64,000 nt of DNA from Betaproteobacteria bacterium Ga0077526 (GTDB lineage Bacteria; Pseudomonadota; Gammaproteobacteria; Burkholderiales; Ga0077523). Where the stretch lies: assembly GCA_001464765.1 (NCBI GenBank), contig LNDV01000035.1, positions 186,001 through 250,000 of the forward strand, read 5' to 3'. A program made the translations under genes and the position numbers. The notes under the pieces are model-generated. The model saw nothing but the letters and a program-made list of their open reading frames with translations, made no database searches and was not told where the DNA came from. Positions 26,641 to 34,531 of this stretch are shown in pieces. Each line of letters starts with the position of its first letter. Position 1 is the stretch's first letter.

Positions 26641-27642
26641 ATGCTGCCTGCCGGATCCCACCGTTTCTGCGTCGCCCCGATGATGGACCTCACGGACCGT
26701 CACGCGCGCGCCTTCCTCCGCGTGCTGAGCCGGCGCGCCCGGCTGTACACGGAGATGATCACGACGGGCGCGCTCATCCACGGCGATGCCCCGCGTTTTC
26801 TCCGCTTCGATCCCACCGAACACCCGGTCGCCATCCAGCTGGGAGGCTCCGACCCCGCCGACCTTGCGCGATGCGCACGCATGGCGGCTGACGCCGGTTA
26901 CGACGAGGTGAACCTCAATGTGGGATGTCCGAGTGACCGCGTGAAGAGCGGTCGTTTCGGCGCCTGCCTGATGGCCGAGCCCGCACTGGTTGCCGATTGC
27001 GTGGCCGCGATGGCCGGCGCCGTGGCGATCCCCGTGACCGTGAAGACCCGCATCGGCATCGACCGCGACGACTCCGCCGAGCGCCTGTACACCCTCGTGG
27101 ACGCCGTGGCCGCCGCCGGATGCCGGATCGTGATCGTGCATGCCCGCAACGCGTGGCTGGACGGCCTCTCGCCCAAGGAGAACCGCGAGATTCCGCCCCT
27201 GCGCTACGAGGTCGTCCATCAGCTGAAACGGGACCGTCCCGATCTCACCATCGTCCTCAACGGCGGCCTCAAGACACTCGAGAGCACCGCCGCGGAACTC
27301 GCCCACGTGGATGGCGCGATGCTGGGCCGGGAGGCCTACTACAACCCCTGGCTGCTGGGACGGGTGGATTCCGTGCTGTTCGGCGAAGCGGACCGCTGCG
27401 CGACCCGGACCGAAGCGGTGCGGCACTTCGGCGAATTCCTCGAACGCGAAGTCCGTGGCGGCACTCCGCTCCACGCCATTACCCGGCACATGCTGGGTCT
27501 GTTCCAGAGTTGCCCGGGCGCGCGCAACTGGCGGCGGACACTCAGCGACCGTGTCCATCAGGCCGGAGCGGACATTTCCCTCGTGGCCGAGGCACTGGCC
27601 GCCGTTCGCGAGCCGGAAGCCGAAGGCGCTCTCGCCGCCTGA
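26641..27642 (+). CDS. dusA: tRNA-dihydrouridine(20/20a) synthase DusA
   Basis: A 333-residue FMN enzyme that reduces uridine to dihydrouridine in the tRNA D-loop. It has the DusA-type start HRFCVAPMMDLTDRHARAFLR, EVNLNVGCPSDRVKSGRFGACLM near 98 (active-site Cys in NVGCPS), VTVKTRIGIDRDDS near 137 (FMN Lys), VHARNAWLDGLSPKENREIPPLRY near 170 and LNGGLKTLES near 210. The WLDGLSPKENREIPPL segment and the absence of the DusB/C C-terminal pattern support DusA. The ATG at 26641 starts the conserved domain within seven residues. A terminator precedes it, so it has its own promoter. Confidence 0.94.
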   Translation: MLPAGSHRFCVAPMMDLTDRHARAFLRVLSRRARLYTEMITTGALIHGDAPRFLRFDPTEHPVAIQLGGSDPADLARCARMAADAGYDEVNLNVGCPSDRVKSGRFGACLMAEPALVADCVAAMAGAVAIPVTVKTRIGIDRDDSAERLYTLVDAVAAAGCRIVIVHARNAWLDGLSPKENREIPPLRYEVVHQLKRDRPDLTIVLNGGLKTLESTAAELAHVDGAMLGREAYYNPWLLGRVDSVLFGEADRCATRTEAVRHFGEFLEREVRGGTPLHAITRHMLGLFQSCPGARNWRRTLSDRVHQAGADISLVAEALAAVREPEAEGALAA

Positions 27643-27652
27643 TCCGCCGATC

Positions 27653-27698
27653 GCCCAAAAAAAATGCCGCCCTGGACCCGAGCGGGTCCAGGGCGGCA
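27653..27698 (-). terminator. Terminator for the minus-strand lipoprotein gene
   Basis: A 15-bp perfect stem (27665-27679 with 27684-27698, loop GAGC). On the minus strand it is followed by a run of eight T (27657-27664), so it terminates the lipoprotein gene ending at 27728. It lies between convergent genes. Confidence 0.9.
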
Positions 27699-27727
27699 CT
27701 GTCTTCGGCGAACCTTCCGGCGGAAGG

Positions 27728-28150
27728 TCAGCGCAGATCTTCGACGAAACTGGCCTTGCGGTACGGGGTGCCGCCAGCCTGACGGGATCCGGAATCGATC
27801 ACTGCTGCGACGACGGCACGACCGGCGGGTCCGGCGGCAAGCGTCGGCTGGACCGGATCGACACGTACGGTGACCAGATCCCCGCGCCCGGCTACGAGGC
27901 CATCGTCGACGCGCGCGGTCATGAACGTCCGACCGCCCTCATCCGGCACATTGAGGCTCACGTTTGCCCACATGGGGCCGTTGACTGTGGAATTGGCGAG
28001 AGAACGCTCGACCAGGACACCCGGACGCGCCTCCACATAGATGCCCTCGACACGACCCATGATTTCGCGACCCGAACCGCCGGTCACTGACGTGCAACCC
28101 TGGGCTGCGGCGAGCAGCAGGGCGATCGACAAACACTTGCGAAACAGCAT
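27728..28150 (-). CDS. Lipoprotein of unknown function
   Basis: A 140-residue protein with signal peptide MLFRKCLSIALLLAAAQGC and a lipobox ending at Cys 19. The mature part is beta-rich (VEGIYVEARPGVLVERSLANS, ANVSLNVPDEGGRTFMTARVDD, GDLVTVRVDPVQPTLAAGP) and looks like a small beta-barrel or OB-like envelope domain; I do not recognise the family. Two ATG codons are adjacent (28153 and 28150); the second is better spaced from the GGAGG site. Monocistronic: divergent from cysB and followed by its own terminator. Confidence 0.72.
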   Translation of the reverse strand: MLFRKCLSIALLLAAAQGCTSVTGGSGREIMGRVEGIYVEARPGVLVERSLANSTVNGPMWANVSLNVPDEGGRTFMTARVDDGLVAGRGDLVTVRVDPVQPTLAAGPAGRAVVAAVIDSGSRQAGGTPYRKASFVEDLR

Positions 28151-28402
28151 CATGACCTCCACGCGAACACCAACGACACGGCGCGCGTCGAGACCTTCGA
28201 AACCGCACCCACCTTGTCTTGCGGTACTGCAACCGCTGGTAGGAAGTCTTACGGCCAAATCTCACAAATCTTTAGGTTTGACGATGTCGCGCTTCGGCCG
28301 GAAATGGGTCGAGCACGCCGCCCGCCACGACGACGGTCCGCGACATGCCCCGACTGCCATAATGGCGAATCCCGTTACCCGCCCGCGGTTCGCGGCACGC
28401 TC

Positions 28403-29338
28403 ATGAAGCTCCAGCAATTCCGCACGATCGTGGAGGTCTCGCGCCAGAACCTCAATCTGTCGAAGGCCGCCCAGACGCTGTTCATTTCGCAACCCGCGCT
28501 CAGCAAGCAGATCCTCCAGCTTGAGGAGGAACTGGGCATCACCATCTTCGTGCGCGCCGGCAAGCGGTTCGTGGGCATCACGCCGCCGGGGATGGAAGTC
28601 CTCGCCATCGCGGAGCGCATCCTCCTGGAAGCGCAGAGCCTCAAGGACGTGAGCGCCGAGTTCCATCACGAGACGTCCGGCGCGTTCACGATCGCGACCA
28701 CCCACACGCAGGCGCGCTATGCGCTGCCGCCGGTGGTTCGGCAGTTCATGCGCAAGTATCCGCAGGTGCGGCTGTCGCTGCGCCAGGGCAGCCCCACGCA
28801 GATCGCCGAGCAGGTCACGCACGGACAGGCCGACATCGCCATTGCCACGGAGGCCCTGGAACTCTACGACCAGCTGGTGATGCTGCCGTGCTACGAGTGG
28901 AATCGCTGCGTAGTTGTGCCGCCGAAGCATCCGCTGCTCTCGGTCAAGCGGCTCACGCTCGAAGCGCTGGCGAAGCACCCGGTCATCACCTACGACTTCG
29001 CGTTCACCGGCCGCTCCACCATGCAGCGCGCGTTCGAGGCACGCGGACTCACTGCAGACATCGTCCTCACCGCCATCGACGCGGACGTGATCAAGACCTA
29101 CGTGGAACTCGGACTGGGCGTGGGCATCATTGCGCAGATGGCCTTCGATCCGAAGCGCGACAGCCATCTCCGCAGCATCGACGCAAGCCACCTGTTCGAA
29201 CCCAACGTCACACGCATCGGCATCCGGCGCGGCGCGTATCTGCGCGGGTTCGCCTACGACTTCATCGCGATGTTCGCGCCGCACCTCACGCGCGACGTGA
29301 TCGACACCGCGATGGCGACACCACGCGCGCCCGCGTAA
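28403..29338 (+). CDS. cysB: LysR-type transcriptional regulator CysB/Cbl family
   Basis: A 311-residue LysR regulator. The winged-helix N-terminus MKLQQFRTIVEVSRQNLNLSKAAQTLFISQPALSKQILQLEEELG, and TIATTHTQARYALPPVVRQFMRKYPQVRLSLRQGSP in the effector domain with the TTHTQARY sulfate/acetylserine-binding loop, are specific to CysB and Cbl. It would activate cysteine and sulfonate/sulfate assimilation genes when O- or N-acetylserine accumulates. Length and domains are complete. No cys genes are adjacent. An A+T-rich stretch with a CAAATCTTTAGGTTTG dyad and TTGACG lies about 130 bases upstream and may hold the promoter. Confidence 0.92.
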   Translation: MKLQQFRTIVEVSRQNLNLSKAAQTLFISQPALSKQILQLEEELGITIFVRAGKRFVGITPPGMEVLAIAERILLEAQSLKDVSAEFHHETSGAFTIATTHTQARYALPPVVRQFMRKYPQVRLSLRQGSPTQIAEQVTHGQADIAIATEALELYDQLVMLPCYEWNRCVVVPPKHPLLSVKRLTLEALAKHPVITYDFAFTGRSTMQRAFEARGLTADIVLTAIDADVIKTYVELGLGVGIIAQMAFDPKRDSHLRSIDASHLFEPNVTRIGIRRGAYLRGFAYDFIAMFAPHLTRDVIDTAMATPRAPA

Positions 29339-29353
29339 CGAAGCCCCCTGCCC

Positions 29354-32143
29354 ATGTGGTTCGTCGGACTTCTCATCGGGGCACTTGTCGGCGGAATCAC
29401 CGGCAGCGATGGCGCGATCCTGGTGGGCGCGCTGGGCGGCGCGATCATCGCGTACCTCCTGAAGTCGCGTCGCACCGCACCGGCGGATCGGGTCGCTGCC
29501 GAAGCGCTCGCGGCGCGCGTCGACCAGCTCACGAAAGCGGTAGCAGAACTCCGCGCGCGTATTTCGAATCTCGAGTCCGGCGCAATACCGCAAGCCCCGG
29601 CAGTTGCCCCGCCAACGCAAACGCCTGCACCCGCTGCCACCACGCCATCCGCAGCGCCCGTTGAAGCGCCAACCCTCATCACGATCCGGACCGAGGCACC
29701 GCCCGCTGAATCAACGCCGGAGACGGCGCCAGCTGTCGACACCCCCGAACCCGCCTACGTCGACGCGCCACCGCTGTCCGGAACGTGGGGTGGCTCGGCA
29801 ACGCGACCTGAGTGGCTGCAGAAGATCATCGCCTGGTTCACCGGCGGCAACACCGTCGTGCGCGTCGGCGTGATCCTGCTGTTCTTCGGCGTAGCGTTCG
29901 CGCTGCAGTACGCCTACGAACATTCGAAGATCCCGCCGGAACTGCGGGTGGGGGGCGCCATGTTCGGCGGCATCGTGCTGCTCGCCCTCGGGTGGCGTCT
30001 GCGGCACGCACGCGCAGGCTTTGCGATGGCGCTGCAGGGCGGTGGCCTGGGGATCATGTACCTCACCATTTTCGCAGCGCTCCGGCTGTACGCGCTGCTG
30101 CCGCCGGCGATGGCGTTCGGGCTGCTTGCGGTGATGGCAGCGTGCTCGATCGTGCTGGCCGTGCGGCAGAACTCCCAGGCACTCGCCGTCCTCGCCGCGA
30201 GCGGAGGTTTTCTTGCGCCGGTGCTTGCGTCCACCGGCGGCGGCAGCCATGTCGCGCTGTTCTCCTACTATCTGCTGCTGGACGTGGTCATCCTCGTCAT
30301 CGCGTCGCGCCGGGCGTGGCGACCACTCAATCTCACCGGCTTCGTGTTCACGTTCGTGATCGGAGGCCTCTGGGGGGCGGATCACTACCGGACGGAACTG
30401 TGGGCCTCCACGCAGCCGTTCCTCTTCGGCTTCTTCGTGATCTTCCTTGCGATCCCGGCGCTCTACGCGAAGCGCGCGGAGGCGAAGTCCGACCGCTACC
30501 TCGACGGCACGCTCCTCTTCGGGCTGCCGGTGACCGCAGGCGGGCTGCAGTACGCGATCGTGAGAGAGTTCGAATACGGCATGGCGATCAGCGTGCTCGT
30601 CATGTCCGCGTGCTACGTGATCGCGGCGTGGCTCGTCCGACGCCGACACGGCGCGTCGCTGCCGCTCCTCGTGGCCTCGCTCGCGTCACTCGCATTCGTG
30701 TTCGCGACGCTGGCGATCCCGCTCGCCCTCGATCCGCGCTGGTCCTCGGCCGCGTGGGCGATGGAAGGCGCGGCCGTGATCTGGATCGGACTTCGCCAGC
30801 AACGGTGGCTTCCCCGTGTCGCCGGCTACGTGCTGCAGATCGCGGCTGCCGCGCTCTTTCTCGACGACCTCGACTTCGAACCGATTGCCGCATCCGCGTG
30901 GCCCGTCGCGAATCGGGGCGCACTCGGCTTTCTCTTTCTCGCGGGCGCCGGACTGTTCTCGGCCTGGGCGCTGCGGCAATACCGCGAACGACTCACCACT
31001 CCGGAACGCTATGCACCGGTGGTCACGCTGGCGATCGGCCTGTTCTGGTGGCTTGTCGGCGCAATCCGCGAGATCGACCTGTTCGTGCCGGACCCGCATC
31101 AGGGCGGGGCTCTGCTGCTGTTCCTCGCCGCTTCCGCCATCGCATTCGACATCGCCCGAACCCGTCTCGCGTGGACCGAACTGCGTGTCCCCGCAACCGG
31201 CGCGATCCTGATCGGCTTCCTCGCGCTGCTCGTCCAGCTGCATGACGACGCGCCACCCCTGGCCGGCATCGGCGCCATCGGTTGGCCCGCGATGTTCGCC
31301 GCGCACGTCTGGATTCTGTGGCGCTCCCGCGAAACCGAGGATCGGGTCACCCGCGGAGGCCACGTCACCGGCCTCTGGCTGCTCACGCTCGTGCTCGGCA
31401 CACACGCGCATTGGCTGCTGGGCGTTCTTGCCGGCACCTCGACCGCGTGGCCAGTGGCCGCGGCGATGGCGACGACGGCGCTAGCAATCGGGGCCGTGCT
31501 CAGTGCTTCGGAGCGCCGGCCATGGCCCGTGGCCAGGCATCGCCGCACTTACCTGCTTCATGGAGTGGGCCCGATCGCCATCGCGCTGCTGGTGGGCACC
31601 GTGATCTCGAACTTCGCCTTCGACGGCAACCCGGCCCCATTGCCCTACGTGCCCGTTCTGAATCCGCTCGATCTCGCATCGCTTGGCGCCCTTGCGGCCA
31701 TCGCACGTTGGGGCTTCATCGCGCAGCGCGACGAAGGGTTGCTGTCTTCGCTCGAGGCGCCCGCCTGGGCGGGACTTGCCGTGATCGGCGCAGCCGCATT
31801 TCTCGTCGCCAATGCCATCCTGCTGCGCGCGCTGCACCACCTGGCCGGCACGCCGCTGGAGCCCGACCGCGTACTCGCTTCCACGCTCGCGCAAGCCGCG
31901 CTGTCGCTCTTCTGGACGGCGATCGCGCTCGGACTCATGGTGTCGGCGCATCGCTGGCAACGGCGCGCGCCATGGATCGTGGGGGCGGCGCTGCTGGCCG
32001 TCACTGTCGTGAAGATGATGGCGTTCGATCTCTCGAATCTCGGCACCGTCGAACGCATCGCTTCGTTCCTCGGTGTAGGTACCCTCATGCTGGTGGTCGG
32101 CTATTTCGCGCCCGTCCCGCCGAAAGCGAGAGCACAGGCATGA
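29354..32143 (+). CDS. DUF2339 multi-pass membrane protein
   Basis: A 929-residue inner-membrane protein of the DUF2339 family (PF10101). It begins with a short hydrophobic hairpin (MWFVGLLIGALVGGITGSDGAIL), then a coiled-coil-like stretch (VAAEALAARVDQLTKAVAELRARISNLES) and a Pro/Ala/Thr linker to about residue 150. The rest consists of about 20 or more transmembrane segments starting with the family motif NTVVRVGVILLFFGVAFALQYAYEH. Function is unknown; such proteins are often next to DUF3999, as here. It overlaps the next gene by four bases (ATGA), so the two are translationally coupled. Confidence 0.9.
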   Translation: MWFVGLLIGALVGGITGSDGAILVGALGGAIIAYLLKSRRTAPADRVAAEALAARVDQLTKAVAELRARISNLESGAIPQAPAVAPPTQTPAPAATTPSAAPVEAPTLITIRTEAPPAESTPETAPAVDTPEPAYVDAPPLSGTWGGSATRPEWLQKIIAWFTGGNTVVRVGVILLFFGVAFALQYAYEHSKIPPELRVGGAMFGGIVLLALGWRLRHARAGFAMALQGGGLGIMYLTIFAALRLYALLPPAMAFGLLAVMAACSIVLAVRQNSQALAVLAASGGFLAPVLASTGGGSHVALFSYYLLLDVVILVIASRRAWRPLNLTGFVFTFVIGGLWGADHYRTELWASTQPFLFGFFVIFLAIPALYAKRAEAKSDRYLDGTLLFGLPVTAGGLQYAIVREFEYGMAISVLVMSACYVIAAWLVRRRHGASLPLLVASLASLAFVFATLAIPLALDPRWSSAAWAMEGAAVIWIGLRQQRWLPRVAGYVLQIAAAALFLDDLDFEPIAASAWPVANRGALGFLFLAGAGLFSAWALRQYRERLTTPERYAPVVTLAIGLFWWLVGAIREIDLFVPDPHQGGALLLFLAASAIAFDIARTRLAWTELRVPATGAILIGFLALLVQLHDDAPPLAGIGAIGWPAMFAAHVWILWRSRETEDRVTRGGHVTGLWLLTLVLGTHAHWLLGVLAGTSTAWPVAAAMATTALAIGAVLSASERRPWPVARHRRTYLLHGVGPIAIALLVGTVISNFAFDGNPAPLPYVPVLNPLDLASLGALAAIARWGFIAQRDEGLLSSLEAPAWAGLAVIGAAAFLVANAILLRALHHLAGTPLEPDRVLASTLAQAALSLFWTAIALGLMVSAHRWQRRAPWIVGAALLAVTVVKMMAFDLSNLGTVERIASFLGVGTLMLVVGYFAPVPPKARAQA

Positions 32144-33576
32144 CCACTCCTGAATCGCCACTCGTGCAACGACCCGGCCTGCGTCTTCCGTGTCCCTGGA
32201 CCATCCTGTCATTCGCGCGCGTCGCGATACAGGCCTGCGTCGTCGTCTGGACTTTGACGCCGTCACCCGCCCAGGCCGCCGCCGACGCCCCGTCGTCATT
32301 CGCCTACGCTGCGACGATCCAGGCAGCACCCGGGGACGCGCTCTACCGCCTGCGGCTGCCTGCGGTCGTGTACACCCACGCCGCTCACGCCGATCTCAGG
32401 GACCTTCGAGTCTTCAACGCCAGGGGCGAGGCCGTTCCCCACGCGCTGCAACCCGCTCAGTCGGCCACGGGCCCGGAGACCCGCCTACGGGTTCCGGTGT
32501 TCCCCATCCCGACCGGTAGGAACGACAGCGGCGTCGAAGGGTTCCGCGTCGAGATGCGCACCGGCGGCGCAGTGATCCGCGTGCTCGGCGCGGACAGCAA
32601 TGCCGCAGCCCGCGGATTCAGCTGGCTCGCCGACGCGAGCGGACTATCTCGTCCCTTCGACCACCTCGACCTGGAACTCGCGGACAGCGCGGAATCCACG
32701 CTCGCGCATGTGGATGTCCGCGTTTCGGAGGACATGAAGTCCTGGCGTACCGTGGCCGAGGCCGCCCCTGTGGTGCGCACTCGAGTTGGCGCCGACAGCC
32801 TGCAGCGCCTGCGCATCGACACGCCGGGCGCCCGGGGCCGCTACCTGCTGCTCATCGCACTTGCAAACGGTACGCCGCTTCCGCTGAAGGGCGTTCACGC
32901 GGTGATCGCACCGGACAAGGCCGTCCCGCCCTTTGAGTCTGTCGCCTTCGACGCCACGGGCGCCGACCGTGACGGCGCCTCGTGGGAGTACGACCTGGGC
33001 CGGGCCCTGCCGGTCCAGGAGGTCGCCCTCCGCGTGCCGGACGGCAATGTCCTGCTGCCCGTGGAGATCGCCTCGCGAAACGACACCTCCGAACCATGGC
33101 GTCCGCTCGCGACCGCCACCGCCTACTCGCTGCGCCAGGGCGGGGTTTCCTACGACAGCGCGCCCATCCCCGTGGCAGGCACCCCGGCCCGGTTCTTCCG
33201 CGTCCGCCTCGTCTCCGGCAAGGACACCATGCCCCGGGAAGCCCCGAAGCTCGCGATCCGCTGGCGCTCGGACGACCTGGTCTTTGCGGCGCGGGGCGAG
33301 CCTCCGTTCACCCTCGCCTTCGGCAAGGGCGACGCCAGGGATGGCGCGACGCCCGTCGCCTCCCTGATACCGGGGTTCGGCACGCCGGCCGCTCTGGAGC
33401 CCACCCCCGCCGCCATCGGGCAGATCCGGGAGCACGCCGGCGTGGCCGCTCTCAAGACACCCCTGCCCTTCGGTCGCTGGGCGCTCTGGGGCCTCCTCGG
33501 ACTGGGCACGGCCATGCTGGTGTCCATGGCGATCCGCCTTGCCAGGGGTGCCGGCGCCCCGCCATCGAAACCCTGA
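32140..33576 (+). CDS. DUF3999 exported membrane-anchored protein
   Basis: A 478-residue protein of the DUF3999 family. It has a signal-type helix (about residues 22-46, ending AQAAAD), a long beta-rich periplasmic part (FAYAATIQAAPGDALYRLRLPAVVYTHAAHADLRDLRVFNARGEAVPHAL near 55-105; YFLRV-like repeats such as RFFRVRLVSGKD) and a C-terminal transmembrane helix (WALWGLLGLGTAMLVSMAIRLARG). The start codon overlaps the stop of the DUF2339 gene. The pair probably forms one envelope complex whose role is not known. Confidence 0.88.
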   Translation: MTTPESPLVQRPGLRLPCPWTILSFARVAIQACVVVWTLTPSPAQAAADAPSSFAYAATIQAAPGDALYRLRLPAVVYTHAAHADLRDLRVFNARGEAVPHALQPAQSATGPETRLRVPVFPIPTGRNDSGVEGFRVEMRTGGAVIRVLGADSNAAARGFSWLADASGLSRPFDHLDLELADSAESTLAHVDVRVSEDMKSWRTVAEAAPVVRTRVGADSLQRLRIDTPGARGRYLLLIALANGTPLPLKGVHAVIAPDKAVPPFESVAFDATGADRDGASWEYDLGRALPVQEVALRVPDGNVLLPVEIASRNDTSEPWRPLATATAYSLRQGGVSYDSAPIPVAGTPARFFRVRLVSGKDTMPREAPKLAIRWRSDDLVFAARGEPPFTLAFGKGDARDGATPVASLIPGFGTPAALEPTPAAIGQIREHAGVAALKTPLPFGRWALWGLLGLGTAMLVSMAIRLARGAGAPPSKP

Positions 33577-33587
33577 AGAATCGCCGT

Positions 33588-33602
33588 ATCGATTTAATCG
33601 AT
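33588..33602. promoter_or_regulatory. Perfect 7-1-7 palindrome, probable operator
   Basis: ATCGATT-T-AATCGAT is a perfect inverted repeat around one base, in an A+T-rich patch 12 bases after the DUF3999 stop. Its last base is the first of the TTGACC -35 candidate at 33602, a position suited to a repressor or activator of the peroxiredoxin gene. It does not match the OxyR consensus that I know. Confidence 0.5.
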
Positions 33603-33630
33603 TGACCCGAGTCCTTTTCCTCGTTGGATT
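33602..33630 (+). promoter_or_regulatory. Candidate sigma-70 promoter for the peroxiredoxin-glutaredoxin gene
   Basis: TTGACC (33602-33607), a 17-base spacer and TGGATT (33625-33630). The -35 is five of six, the -10 is three of six. It lies 80 bases before the start codon and abuts the palindrome at 33588. Confidence 0.4.
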
Positions 33631-33710
33631 CGATCGCCTTGCGTCTCTACAGTTCGGTCCGTGCACAAGACGTGCGCCACCTGAAACCCAACGCAAGGAG
33701 CGATTCCATC

Positions 33711-34457
33711 ATGTCCACCCAAACCCCCAGCCGTGAAGGTCAGCGCGTCCCCGAGGTGAGCTTCCGCGTTCGCGAGAACAACGAGTGGAAGACCGTCACC
33801 ACCCGCGACCTGTTCGCCGGCAAGACCGTCGTCGTGTTCTCCCTGCCCGGCGCGTTCACGCCGACCTGCTCGTCGACCCACCTGCCCCGCTACAACGAAC
33901 TCGCCCCGGCGTTCCGCGCCAACGGCGTCGACTCGATCCTGTGCGTGTCGGTCAACGACACTTTCGTGATGAACGAGTGGGCCAAGGACCAGGAATCCGA
34001 CAACGTGACGCTGGTGCCGGACGGCAACGGCGAGTTCACCGAAGGCATGGGCCAGCTCGTCGACAAGCATGACCTCGGTTTCGGCAAGCGGTCGTGGCGC
34101 TACTCGATGCTCGTGAAGGATGGCGTGGTCGAGAAGATGTTCATCGAGCCGAACAAGCCCGGCGACCCCTTCGAGGTCTCCGACGCCGACACGATGCTCG
34201 CGTACATCAACCCCACCGCGCGCAAGCCCGACCAGGTCGCGATCTTCACGCGTGAGGGCTGCCAGTTCTGCGCGAAGGCCAAGGCCCGTCTGACCGAACT
34301 CGGCTACGACTACGTGGAAGTGCCGCTGCCGCACACGATCCGCAGCCGCGTCGTCGGTGCCGTCGCTGACGCCCGCACCGTGCCGCAGATCTTCATCAAC
34401 GGCCAGCACATCGGTGGTCATGAGGAACTCGAGGCCTGGTCGCGCCAGGCGGCCTGA
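33711..34457 (+). CDS. Peroxiredoxin 5-glutaredoxin fusion, glutathione-dependent peroxidase
   Basis: A 248-residue two-domain enzyme. Residues about 8-165 are a Prx5-type peroxiredoxin with peroxidatic Cys in LPGAFTPTCSSTHLP (Cys 53). Residues about 173-248 are a glutaredoxin with CQFC (Cys 184 and 187), the TVPQIF cis-Pro motif and GGHEEL. In such hybrids the glutaredoxin domain reduces the peroxidatic Cys with glutathione, removing H2O2 and alkyl hydroperoxides in the cytoplasm. AAGGAG at 33695-33700 sets the start. A flavin disulfide reductase gene follows after a hairpin, and could supply electrons. Confidence 0.94.
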   Translation: MSTQTPSREGQRVPEVSFRVRENNEWKTVTTRDLFAGKTVVVFSLPGAFTPTCSSTHLPRYNELAPAFRANGVDSILCVSVNDTFVMNEWAKDQESDNVTLVPDGNGEFTEGMGQLVDKHDLGFGKRSWRYSMLVKDGVVEKMFIEPNKPGDPFEVSDADTMLAYINPTARKPDQVAIFTREGCQFCAKAKARLTELGYDYVEVPLPHTIRSRVVGAVADARTVPQIFINGQHIGGHEELEAWSRQAA

Positions 34458-34479
34458 GTCCCCGCTCCCGTCGCAACAA

Positions 34480-34504
34480 CGCCGGGGAGAAAGTCTCCCC
34501 GGCG
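34480..34504 (+). promoter_or_regulatory. Intercistronic hairpin between peroxiredoxin and reductase genes
   Basis: A perfect 11-bp stem CGCCGGGGAGA/TCTCCCCGGCG with loop AAG, 22 bases after the first stop and 27 before the next start. No T-run follows; it may tune the ratio of the two products by partial termination or RNA stabilisation. Confidence 0.55.
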
Positions 34505-34531
34505 GTCATCCCCCCCAAGGAGCCCGCTGCA

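Noticed and set aside
28256..28283. A CysB operator in the A+T-rich stretch upstream of cysB.
   Set aside because: There is an imperfect dyad (CAAATCTTTAGGTTTG) and a TTGACG hexamer, but no good -10 and CysB sites are too loose to assign by eye.
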